Shown in pieces: positions 1-5,738 of a stretch of 8,112 bases of DNA. Source of the stretch: Methanobacteriaceae archaeon (GTDB lineage: Archaea; Methanobacteriota; Methanobacteria; Methanobacteriales; Methanobacteriaceae); NCBI GenBank assembly GCA_011620845.1, contig WOYJ01000026.1, forward strand, positions 1 through 8,112, written 5' to 3'. Each line of letters starts with the position of its first letter. The stretch's first letter is position 1. The notes beneath the pieces are model-generated. The model saw only the letters and a list, made by a program, of their open reading frames with translations, searched no databases and was not told the origin of the DNA. The position numbers and the translations under genes were made by a program.

Positions 1-334
1 CTGATAATATTAATGCAAATGGAACCACTGGTACTGATGTCACATCACTACCTTCTAATTCTAGTTTCACACCACCTAACCGGGGAACCAGTGTATTATA
101 AAGTAGCGCTGAGAAGAAGCTTATCACTATTGTGAAGAAAAATGAGGAAATAGGGAATACTATGATGGCTGCTACTCCAAGTGCAACAATAGCTCCGCCA
201 ACTTGTGGTATAACTGCTCCGAAAATGCCGGCAACGATGAGTGTTATAATGGCTAGAATGAATGCTAAAACTGCGTGTACTGAAGAAGTTAACAGTGTGA
301 AAGGCGCCAGTTCGACTGATTTAATTTCTACCAT
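1..334 (-). CDS. Unidentified small membrane protein, 3' end cut by window edge
   Basis: I do not recognise this family. Reading leftwards from the ATG at 334 gives 111 open codons with no stop before the window edge, so the C-terminus is missing. The protein starts MVEIKSVELAPFTLLTSS. It then has two long hydrophobic stretches, roughly residues 14-42 and 46-80, the second rich in Phe (SSFFFTIVISFFSALLYN). A short polar segment follows (PRLGGVKLELEG, about 84-95), then the sequence turns hydrophobic again (VPVVPFALIL). There are no Cys residues and no catalytic motif in the visible part. The start is set by a 9-base Shine-Dalgarno match six bases upstream. The spacing to purB is 118 bp, with T-rich terminator-like DNA and a possible TATA box between, so it is probably transcribed separately. 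The layout, a short N-terminus, two helices and a beta-like tail, suggests a small integral membrane protein. Its role is unknown. That it is a real gene is fairly sure. Confidence 0.75.
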   Translation of the reverse strand, partial: MVEIKSVELAPFTLLTSSVHAVLAFILAIITLIVAGIFGAVIPQVGGAIVALGVAAIIVFPISSFFFTIVISFFSALLYNTLVPRLGGVKLELEGSDVTSVPVVPFALILS

Positions 335-340
335 GTTCTT

Positions 341-349
341 TCACCTCCT
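341..349 (-). promoter_or_regulatory. Strong Shine-Dalgarno site of the membrane-protein gene
   Basis: On the minus strand this reads AGGAGGTGA. It is a full 9-base complement to the conserved archaeal 16S rRNA 3' end and lies six bases before the ATG at 334. It is the best ribosome binding site in the window and decides the start codon. It also argues against any plus-strand reading of this region and suggests high expression. Confidence 0.8.
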
Positions 350-387
350 TTTATCTTGACTAACTATTATTATGTCTTTACACTGTA

Positions 388-401
388 TTAATATTTTTTA
401 A
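388..401 (-). promoter_or_regulatory. Possible TATA box for the membrane-protein gene
   Basis: On the minus strand this reads TTAAAAAATATTAA, 54 bases upstream of the ATG, which would give a leader of about 30 bases. The purine-rich BRE normally expected just upstream is not evident. The surrounding AT-rich DNA also carries the purB termination tracts, so this is a weak call. Confidence 0.3.
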
Positions 402-403
402 TC

Positions 404-434
404 AAAAAAAGTGAAAAAGTAGTAACACTAAAAA
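404..434 (-). terminator. T-tract terminator after purB
   Basis: Starting 18 bases beyond the purB stop, the minus strand carries three successive T runs (5, 5 and 7 Ts) within about 30 bases, with no convincing hairpin. Clustered T tracts without a stem are the usual archaeal intrinsic termination signal. The position between purB and the next minus-strand gene fits. Confidence 0.5.
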
Positions 435-452
435 GAGGAATACCAGTAGGCT

Positions 453-1805
453 TTAATCGAACCACTTCTTTGACTCTCTTAAAACATCTTCCACTATTTC
501 CACCGCTGAACCCAGGTAGGTGTGTGGGTCCATGATTTCCTTTATATCCTCTAAAGAAAGGTATTTCCGTATTCGGGAATTTGAAGCAATCAGTCCTTCC
601 AGTCCCTCGCCTTTTTGGCTGGCTTCCACTGAACAGCTTCTCACCAGGGCATATGCAGTCTGTCGTCCGGCTCCTCTACGAGTGAGATCGGCCATCACTC
701 TCTCCGCCATGATCAGACCCTGGGTGATGTTTAAATTACGTTCAATATTTTCATCATGGAAAACCAGATTATCAAAGAGTTTCTGAGAGAGGACCAATAA
801 ATAATCGGTTAAGAGGCAGGATTCAGGGAAGATTATCCTCTCGCAGGAAGAATTTGTAAGATCCCTTTCATGCCAGAGGGGGTTGTTTTCCAGGGCAGGG
901 ATGGTATGGGATCTGATCACCCGGGATATCCCACATATCCGTTCGGCGGTTATGGGGTTCATTTTATGGGGCATGGTACTGCTTCCCACCTGTTTGGCCG
1001 GGTCGAAACTCTCCCCAATCTCCTTTATCTCTGTCCTCTGTAAGTTCCTAACTTCTAAAGCCATCTTATCCAGTGTGGTGGCTATGTTGGCCAGGTGCAT
1101 GATGAATTCCGCGTGGTTATCTCGCTGCAGGACCTGATTAGAAATCAGAACCGGCTTAAGGCCCAGTATCTTGGATAACTTTTTATGCACAGCCAGTCCA
1201 TCTGTTCCCAGGGCGGCGGCGGTTCCCACAGCACCGGTCATCATACCCACACATAACCGGCCTTCCACTTCATCGAGTCTCTCTATCTGCCTGTGGAGTT
1301 CATCGGCCCATAGAGCAAATTTCATACCGTAAGTGGTAGGTAAAGCATGCTGTCCATGGGTTCTGCCTATACAGACGTGTTTGATATGTTCTTCTGCTAG
1401 TTTAAGAAGCGTCTTAGTGAGTTTAATCAGTTTAGCCCTTAAAATAGCGATTGATTCTTTAAAAAGGAGTGATTGTGAGGAGTCTATGATGTCATTTGAC
1501 GTGGCACCAAAATGGACATATTCTCCGGCATCTCCATCACAGACTTCAGCCAGGGCTTTAATGATGGATGCTATATCGTGATTGGTCTCTCTTTCAATCT
1601 CAGCAACCCTCTCGGGTTTTACATATCGTGTGTTTGCTTTATTTTTTATCTCTACTGCGGCTTCTTCTGGAATCAGTCCCAGAGAAGCTTCTGCTTCTGC
1701 AAGGGCCGCCTCAACTTCCAGCATCTTTTGAAGTTTATTTTCGCTGTCCCAAACTTTTCTCATTTCCTCTGTGCCGTATCTAAACTCAATGGGGTGGATC
1801 GCCAT
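453..1805 (-). CDS. purB: Adenylosuccinate lyase
   Basis: Catalyses two fumarate-releasing steps of purine synthesis: SAICAR to AICAR, and adenylosuccinate to AMP. It is a cytosolic homotetramer of the fumarase/aspartase superfamily. At 450 residues it is the usual length for the short archaeal/Bacillus-type enzyme. The family signature GSSTMPHKMNP lies at residues 274-284; its Ser275/Ser276 sit on the mobile loop that carries the catalytic serine. RTHGQ (148-152) contains His150, the equivalent of the catalytic histidine (His141 in the B. subtilis enzyme). TNHDIAS (74-80) and VHFGATSND (97-105) give the other two conserved active-site histidines, His76 and His98. The active site is complete and nothing is truncated. 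The ATG at 1805 follows an AGAGGT ribosome binding site (1811-1816) and a TATA box giving a short leader. It lies 86 bp downstream of secG on the same strand, with its own promoter in the gap. The argininosuccinate lyase and fumarase relatives are ruled out by the overall pattern, with high confidence. Confidence 0.97.
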   Translation of the reverse strand: MAIHPIEFRYGTEEMRKVWDSENKLQKMLEVEAALAEAEASLGLIPEEAAVEIKNKANTRYVKPERVAEIERETNHDIASIIKALAEVCDGDAGEYVHFGATSNDIIDSSQSLLFKESIAILRAKLIKLTKTLLKLAEEHIKHVCIGRTHGQHALPTTYGMKFALWADELHRQIERLDEVEGRLCVGMMTGAVGTAAALGTDGLAVHKKLSKILGLKPVLISNQVLQRDNHAEFIMHLANIATTLDKMALEVRNLQRTEIKEIGESFDPAKQVGSSTMPHKMNPITAERICGISRVIRSHTIPALENNPLWHERDLTNSSCERIIFPESCLLTDYLLVLSQKLFDNLVFHDENIERNLNITQGLIMAERVMADLTRRGAGRQTAYALVRSCSVEASQKGEGLEGLIASNSRIRKYLSLEDIKEIMDPHTYLGSAVEIVEDVLRESKKWFD

Positions 1806-1810
1806 TTAAA

Positions 1811-1857
1811 AACCTCTGGATAATTAAAAAACTTTTAAATTAATTTTATAGTTTGAT
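1811..1857 (-). promoter_or_regulatory. purB promoter and ribosome binding site
   Basis: On the minus strand, CTATAAAATTA (about 1841-1851) is a good archaeal TATA box preceded by an A-rich stretch that could serve as BRE. Start of transcription about 25 bases downstream would fall near 1820. That leaves a leader of roughly 15 bases, just enough for the AGAGGT site at 1811-1816 before the ATG at 1805. The spacing is self-consistent but unproven. Confidence 0.55.
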
Positions 1858-1891
1858 AGTTAGAATAGAAAAATTAAATTTGTAGATTCGT

Positions 1892-2053
1892 TTAACTAAA
1901 AGAATATCGCAGGGCTAAGCATAAGGCTGCCAGTATGATGGTCATAACCACCACTTGTGTGGGTGTAATCTTAGGTCCTCTAGTTTCCTCCTCGAAATAT
2001 CTGACCAGACCAGCCCCACTGGGAGGAAGCACCTTTTTATCTTTTTTTGCCAT
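1892..2053 (-). CDS. secG: Preprotein translocase subunit Sec61-beta (archaeal SecG)
   Basis: A 53-residue gene read from the ATG at 2053 to TAA at 1894-1892. It is the small beta subunit of the SecYE-beta protein channel in the cytoplasmic membrane. It is not essential for the pore itself in other organisms but binds SecY and helps translocation. The sequence shows the standard archaeal plan. A basic start (MAKKDKKVLPP) leads into the conserved cytosolic segment SGAGLVRYFEEETRGPKITP (12-31), then one membrane helix at about 32-49 (TQVVVMTIILAALCLALR), and the chain ends four residues later. The typical archaeal length is 50-60. The ATG is fixed by an AAGGTGAT ribosome binding site. It is transcribed divergently from polC, and purB follows after 86 bp. 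Its location next to nucleotide and DNA-synthesis genes has no clear functional reason. Identification is confident from the SGAGLVRYFEEE motif and the size. Confidence 0.95.
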   Translation of the reverse strand: MAKKDKKVLPPSGAGLVRYFEEETRGPKITPTQVVVMTIILAALCLALRYSFS

Positions 2054-2058
2054 AAATA

Positions 2059-2066
2059 ATCACCTT
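2059..2066 (-). promoter_or_regulatory. Shine-Dalgarno site of secG
   Basis: On the minus strand this reads AAGGTGAT, containing a 7-base match (AGGTGAT) to the complement of the archaeal 16S 3' end. It ends five bases before the ATG at 2053 and fixes the start of this very short gene. Confidence 0.7.
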
Positions 2067-2082
2067 AAATTGTGGATAAATT
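2061..2082 (+). repeat. TGTGGATAAATT element, copy 1 (secG side)
   Basis: The 12-mer TGTGGATAAATT (2071-2082) recurs exactly at 2256-2267. Similarity extends upstream into CAC-T-AAA in both copies, with one single-base insertion. This copy lies in the secG leader, overlapping its ribosome binding site on the other strand. Its first nine bases equal the reverse complement of the bacterial DnaA box. A DnaA role is not expected in an archaeon. Confidence 0.6.
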
Positions 2083-2118
2083 GATATTTTGTTAATTTTT
2101 TGATATTTTGTTAATTTT
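2081..2118 (+). repeat. Two perfect 19-bp tandem repeats in the secG promoter
   Basis: The unit ttgatattttgttaatttt occurs at 2081-2099 and again, directly abutting and without mismatch, at 2100-2118. A looser third relative begins at 2147 (ttgatattcttgt). The pair lies just downstream of the secG TATA box, across the expected start of transcription and into the leader, which is a common position for a repressor site. The function is unknown. Slippage in AT-rich DNA could also produce it. Confidence 0.85.
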
Positions 2119-2120
2119 AA

Positions 2121-2141
2121 TTTTTTTTATATATCCTTGCA
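2121..2141 (-). promoter_or_regulatory. secG promoter (BRE/TATA)
   Basis: On the minus strand a purine-rich GCAAGGA runs directly into TATATAAA, a BRE followed by a near-consensus methanogen TATA box. The plus-strand reading (TTTATATA, 2126-2133) is preceded only by T-rich DNA, so the box is assigned to secG rather than polC. Start of transcription would fall near 2105, giving a leader of about 50 bases. Confidence 0.55.
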
Positions 2142-2180
2142 AATTTTTGATATTCTTGTAAAATTATGAAAATCCATCTA

Positions 2181-2190
2181 TTTATACTTT
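2181..2190 (+). promoter_or_regulatory. Candidate polC TATA box
   Basis: TTTATACTTT is the best plus-strand TATA-like sequence between the divergent genes. It would start transcription near 2210 and leave a leader of about 95 bases. No clear BRE precedes it. A nearer alternative is ACATAAAAT at 2248-2256, which would give a leader of about 25 bases. The choice between them cannot be made from sequence. Confidence 0.35.
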
Positions 2191-2198
2191 GATTTATT

Positions 2199-2221
2199 TT
2201 CTAAATAGAACTTTTTAAGTT
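2199..2221 (+). repeat. Two overlapping short dyads upstream of polC
   Basis: TTCTA-AA-TAGAA (2199-2210) is immediately overlapped by AACTT-TTT-AAGTT (2209-2221). Both have perfect 5-bp arms. They sit at the start point predicted from the 2181 TATA box, so they could be an operator. Short arms are common by chance in AT-rich DNA. Confidence 0.4.
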
Positions 2222-2246
2222 TAACCATTACCATAGTAAATATCAA

Positions 2247-2267
2247 CACATAAAATGTGGATAAATT
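2247..2267 (+). repeat. TGTGGATAAATT element, copy 2 (polC side), with dyad
   Basis: This is the second exact copy of the 12-mer, at 2256-2267, 37 bases before the polC ATG. Here the upstream half forms a dyad, CACAT-AAA-ATGTG (2247-2259), which is degraded in copy 1. Both copies point the same way although the genes diverge, so they are not symmetrical about the promoter region. Confidence 0.6.
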
Positions 2268-2304
2268 ACTTAAAAATCAATAATCGAGATTTTGAGGAAA
2301 ATTC

Positions 2305-5300
2305 ATGGGATATTTCGATACGCTAGAATCTGAAACTGAAAAATTATATGTCATTGCTCGAGAGGCCCGCCTAAAAGGTTACGACATCGAAACCGAACCA
2401 GAGATACCCCTGGCTAAGAACCTGGCCGAAAGAGTAGAGGGATTGGTTGGACCAGAGGGAATTGCCAAGAGGATAAAAGAACTGGAAGCAAAGGGAATGT
2501 CCCGGGAAGAAGTGGCTTTCCAGGTAACCAGAGAGATCACCAAATCCGAAGTAGAAGGCAAGGAAGACAGTATTGAAGTTAAGGAAGCAAAAGCTGATCA
2601 GGCCATAAGGACTGCCCTGGCCATATTAACTGAAGGTGTAGTCGCCGCCCCCTTAGAGGGTATTGCCAAATTAAAGATTAAAAAAAACTTCGACGGAGGT
2701 TGGTACCTGGCTGTGTATTTTGCCGGGCCAATAAGAAGTGCAGGAGGAACTGCAGCTGCTATGGCCGTGCTTTTAGGTGATTACATCCGGTTATCCCTGA
2801 ACTTAGACCGGTATAAACCTTCTGAAAGGGAGATAGAACGCTACGTGGAAGAGGTGGAGCTGTACGAATCTGAAGTGACCAACCTTCAGTACTCCCCCAA
2901 TCCGGAAGAAGTGAGATTAGCGGCTAAGAACATACCAGTAGAGGTAACCGGCGAACCAACAGACAAGGTTGAAGTATCCCACCGGGATCTGGAGAGGGTG
3001 GAAACCAACCAGATCCGTGGAGGTGCACTACTCGCCATGGTAGAAGGAATCATACAGAAAGCCCCGAAAGTAAGGAAATACGCTAAAAAACTGGATATAA
3101 AGGGCTGGTTGTGGTTGGAGAAATTCTCTAAGAAAGCCCCTAAAAGTGAGGAAGATGAGGGTAAAAGCTCCAAAGTGGACGAAAAATACATGCAGGATAT
3201 CATAGGAGGAAGACCAGTCCTATCTTATCCCCAGGCAAAGGGAGGTTTCCGCTTAAGATACGGAAGAGCCAGAAACAGTGGCTTGGCTGCTATGGGTATC
3301 CACCCGGCCACCATGGAGACAGTAGAATTTCTGGCTGTGGGCACCCAGATGAAAATTGAAAGACCCGGTAAGGGAAATTGTGTGGTGCCCGTAGACAGTA
3401 TAGACGGTCCCATAGTAAGATTAAAAGATGGATCAGTTGTAAAGATTAATTCAACAGAACAGGCCAAAAAACTAAAACATGACATGGATGAAATCCTATT
3501 TTTAGGGGATATGCTGGTTGCCTTTGGAGAATTCCTTAGAAACAACCACGTACTACTCCCATCCGGCTGGTGTGAAGAATGGTGGACCCAGACTGTTCAA
3601 GAATCCCCAGACTACAGTGGTGACCTGGATCTAGAGCTCTTAAAAAATGAGATCACCGCCGAAGAAGCCTTCCAAATTTCCAGGAAATATTCTGTACCGT
3701 TACACCCTAAATATACTTACTTTTATCATGATGCCTCTGCCCAGGAAATCAACCATGTTCGAAGCTGGTTAAATGAAAATATCAACGATAATAAAATTAT
3801 CGCTGATATAAGTCCGGAGAAGAGGATATTAGAAATTTTAGGTGTTGAACACCGGGTAAAAGACGCGAAAGTCATCATTGATGAAGACGACACCCACGCC
3901 CTATTAAATACCTTACCAGAACCACTGAATGAAGAACTAAAAACTATTGAAGCTATTAACAAGGTTTCACCAGTCCAGATAATGGCCAAAGCACCTACTT
4001 ACCTCGGTGGTAGGGTGGGTAGGCCAGAGAAAACCAAGGAAAGGATGATGAAACCCGCACCCCATGCACTGTTCCCTATAGGCAACGCAGGAGGTAGCAG
4101 GCGTAACATAGTCGATGCAGCAAAAAGAGGAAATATAACAGTTGAAATAGCCCGGTGCCGCTGCACCCAATGTGGTATTGGGTCCATGCAGGCCATCTGC
4201 CCTGCTTGTGGAGGAAGAGCCCTGCCCACCGGTTCAGGTAGTAAGAAGATAAATCTGGGCCACCTCTTAAAGAAGGCCTATGAGAGGGTGGGCATCCGGA
4301 AGATAGATGAAATCAAAGGGGTAATCGGGATGATATCCGAAGAAAAATTCCCGGAACCCCTGGAGAAGGGTATTCTACGGGCTAAAAATGGTGTTCACAC
4401 CTTTAAAGATGCAACTATCCGACATGACTCCACCAATCTACCGCTTACCCACTTCATACCCCATGAAATCAAAGTCACACCCCAGAAATTAAAGGAACTA
4501 GGATACACCCATGATATCAACGGGGATGAACTGGAAAGTGACGAACAGATAGTGGAGATAAAAGTACAGGACGTGATTATCTCTGATAACTGCGGGGAAT
4601 ACCTCCTTAAAGTAGCCAATTTCGTGGATGACTTACTGGATAAGTTCTATGGCATGGACAGATTCTACAATCTGAAGAGTTACAAGGATCTGGTGGGACA
4701 CCTGGTGGTGGGTCTGGCACCCCATACATCTGCCGGTGTTCTGGGTCGGATAGTAGGTTTCACTAAAGCCTCTGGATGTTACGCCCACCCCTACTTCCAC
4801 AGCGCTAAGAGGAGGAACTGTGACAGTGACGAGGACTCCATAATGCTCTTACTTGACTCTCTTTTAAATTTCTCTAAGGTTTACCTGCCCAGCTCCCGGG
4901 GAGGGCGTATGGACGCCCCACTGGTTCTATCATCCCGGATTGATCCAGAAGAAATAGATGATGAATCCCATAACATAGACACCATGCCTCAGCTTCCACT
5001 GGAAATGTACCAGAGCAGCTTGAAGTTAAAAAAACCATCAGATATAGTGTCCATCATAGATAACGTTGATAAAAGGCTGGGTACAGAAGCTCAGTACCAG
5101 GGACTGATCTATTCCCATGGGACCACCAGCATCCACAGCGGACCTAAGGTGTCCCTGTACAAATTACTACCCACCATGAAGGAAAAGGTGGATGAACAGA
5201 TTAAACTGGCCGAGAAAATACGGGCAGTGGACCAGAAGGGTGTGGTTGAAGGTGTGCTGAACTCCCATTTCCTTCCAGATATGGCGGGTAATATCCGGGC

Positions 5301-5568
5301 CTTCGCCAGGCAGAAAGTTCGCTGCACCAAGTGCAACAAGAAATACCGGAGGATGCCGCTTTCTGGTGAGTGTACTTGTGGCGGAAATCTCATCTTAAGT
5401 ATTTCTAAGGGTTCTGTGGTCAAATATTTGGAAATCTCCAAGGAATTATCCAAGAAGTATCCCATCAACAACTACCTGATCCAGAGAATTGAGTTAATAG
5501 AATTCAGTATAAATTCTCTATTTGAAAGTGACAAATCAAAACAGAGTTCACTCGATGTGTTCTTATAG
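2305..5568 (+). CDS. polC: DNA polymerase D large subunit DP2
   Basis: Catalytic subunit of the archaeal heterodimeric replicative polymerase PolD. It works with the proofreading subunit DP1, which is not in this window. At 1087 residues it is full length for an intein-free DP2. The N-terminal DP2 block starts at MGYFDTLESETEKLY. Conserved motifs follow in order: YFAGPIRSAGGTAAA (138-152), GGRPVLSYPQAKGGFRLRYGR (301-321), LGGRVGRPEK (567-576), and a cysteine cluster C618/C620/C623/C632/C635 that fits a zinc site. Next comes AHPYFHSAKRRNCDSDED (827-844), whose Asp840 and Asp842 match the catalytic aspartates of Pyrococcus DP2. A second zinc site is C1007/C1010/C1023/C1025. The last eight residues, QSSLDVFL, form a PCNA-binding PIP box (Q1080, L1083, F1086). 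The usual NCDGDED loop here reads NCDSDED. The ATG follows GAGGA (2294-2298). nrdD follows after 170 bp on the same strand. Identification is certain. Confidence 0.98.
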   Translation: MGYFDTLESETEKLYVIAREARLKGYDIETEPEIPLAKNLAERVEGLVGPEGIAKRIKELEAKGMSREEVAFQVTREITKSEVEGKEDSIEVKEAKADQAIRTALAILTEGVVAAPLEGIAKLKIKKNFDGGWYLAVYFAGPIRSAGGTAAAMAVLLGDYIRLSLNLDRYKPSEREIERYVEEVELYESEVTNLQYSPNPEEVRLAAKNIPVEVTGEPTDKVEVSHRDLERVETNQIRGGALLAMVEGIIQKAPKVRKYAKKLDIKGWLWLEKFSKKAPKSEEDEGKSSKVDEKYMQDIIGGRPVLSYPQAKGGFRLRYGRARNSGLAAMGIHPATMETVEFLAVGTQMKIERPGKGNCVVPVDSIDGPIVRLKDGSVVKINSTEQAKKLKHDMDEILFLGDMLVAFGEFLRNNHVLLPSGWCEEWWTQTVQESPDYSGDLDLELLKNEITAEEAFQISRKYSVPLHPKYTYFYHDASAQEINHVRSWLNENINDNKIIADISPEKRILEILGVEHRVKDAKVIIDEDDTHALLNTLPEPLNEELKTIEAINKVSPVQIMAKAPTYLGGRVGRPEKTKERMMKPAPHALFPIGNAGGSRRNIVDAAKRGNITVEIARCRCTQCGIGSMQAICPACGGRALPTGSGSKKINLGHLLKKAYERVGIRKIDEIKGVIGMISEEKFPEPLEKGILRAKNGVHTFKDATIRHDSTNLPLTHFIPHEIKVTPQKLKELGYTHDINGDELESDEQIVEIKVQDVIISDNCGEYLLKVANFVDDLLDKFYGMDRFYNLKSYKDLVGHLVVGLAPHTSAGVLGRIVGFTKASGCYAHPYFHSAKRRNCDSDEDSIMLLLDSLLNFSKVYLPSSRGGRMDAPLVLSSRIDPEEIDDESHNIDTMPQLPLEMYQSSLKLKKPSDIVSIIDNVDKRLGTEAQYQGLIYSHGTTSIHSGPKVSLYKLLPTMKEKVDEQIKLAEKIRAVDQKGVVEGVLNSHFLPDMAGNIRAFARQKVRCTKCNKKYRRMPLSGECTCGGNLILSISKGSVVKYLEISKELSKKYPINNYLIQRIELIEFSINSLFESDKSKQSSLDVFL

Positions 5569-5570
5569 AA

Positions 5571-5587
5571 GGAAAATTTTTTATATG
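5571..5587 (+). promoter_or_regulatory. nrdD promoter (BRE/TATA), upstream candidate
   Basis: Purine-rich GGAAAA (5571-5576) precedes TTTATATG (5580-5587), a good BRE plus TATA arrangement two bases after the polC stop. Start of transcription would be near 5607-5612, right at the TAGACA dyad, leaving a leader of about 130 bases. The T6 tract inside it (5577-5582) could also help end polC transcripts. A second candidate TATA (TATAAAAG, 5645-5652) lies in the first tandem repeat. Confidence 0.5.
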
Positions 5588-5607
5588 GTATTAGCACAAA
5601 TAAAATG

Positions 5608-5623
5608 TAGACAAGTATGTCTA
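5608..5623 (+). promoter_or_regulatory. 16-bp inverted repeat at the predicted nrdD start, possible operator
   Basis: TAGACA-AGTA-TGTCTA has perfect 6-bp arms around a 4-base spacer. Size and spacing suit a dimeric helix-turn-helix regulator. It coincides with the transcription start predicted from the upstream TATA box. It does not resemble the bacterial NrdR box (ACACWATATNTWGTGT type). The operator role is inferred. Confidence 0.45.
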
Positions 5624-5640
5624 AGTTAGGGGTGTCAAAT

Positions 5641-5688
5641 TTCTTATAAAAGAGTTGATATTGCTTCTAATAAAAGAGTTGATATTGC
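5641..5688 (+). repeat. 24-bp tandem repeat, two units, upstream of nrdD
   Basis: Units 5641-5664 and 5665-5688 abut and differ at one base (T5645 versus A5669). The perfect core is taaaagagttgatattgct (5647-5665 and 5671-5689). The first unit contains TATAAAAG, a TATA-like sequence that the mismatch weakens in the second unit to AATAAAAG. The array ends 50 bases before the nrdD ATG. It could be a duplicated core promoter, tandem operator sites, or a leader RNA element if transcription starts upstream. Confidence 0.85.
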
Positions 5689-5718
5689 TAAAAAAATTCT
5701 TAATTCATTAGTTTTAAG

Positions 5719-5728
5719 CCAAATTTGG
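5719..5728 (+). repeat. Palindrome CCAAATTTGG next to the nrdD ribosome binding site
   Basis: A perfect 10-bp palindrome whose last two bases are the first of the GGAGG site (5727-5731) before the ATG at 5739. As DNA it could bind a dimeric protein. As RNA the stem would be too short to be stable alone. GGAGG itself, seven bases before the ATG, supports the chosen nrdD start. Confidence 0.5.
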
Positions 5729-5738
5729 AGGATAAAAT

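Noticed and set aside
132..359. Plus-strand 75-codon frame over the membrane-protein gene
   Set aside because: It has no ribosome binding site and an odd composition. The opposite strand has a strong Shine-Dalgarno site and coherent membrane helices, so this is a shadow.
1512..1823. Plus-strand frame of 103 codons within and beyond purB
   Set aside because: It overlaps the confident purB coding strand, its protein has no recognisable features, and it runs over the purB start and leader.
2081..2165. CRISPR array
   Set aside because: The repeats abut directly without spacers, are only 19 bp, and are AT-rich. They are a simple tandem repeat.
2071..2267. Replication origin in the secG/polC intergenic region
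   Set aside because: The region is AT-rich with DnaA-box-like repeats, but archaeal origins use Orc1/Cdc6 sites. No ORB-type G-rich repeat and no orc1/cdc6 gene are visible.
2886..3545. Minus-strand frames of about 105 codons inside polC
   Set aside because: They are Ser/Phe/Leu-rich antisense readings of conserved DP2 sequence without ribosome sites.
4822..4842. Possible intein in the DP2 catalytic loop or in NrdD
   Set aside because: Both families host inteins in other archaea, but here all motifs are continuous and the lengths fit intein-free proteins.
5569..5738. Small gene or riboswitch between polC and nrdD
   Set aside because: There is no start codon with a ribosome site and a useful frame, and no G/C-rich stem or aptamer pattern I recognise. 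Repeats and short dyads explain what is there.
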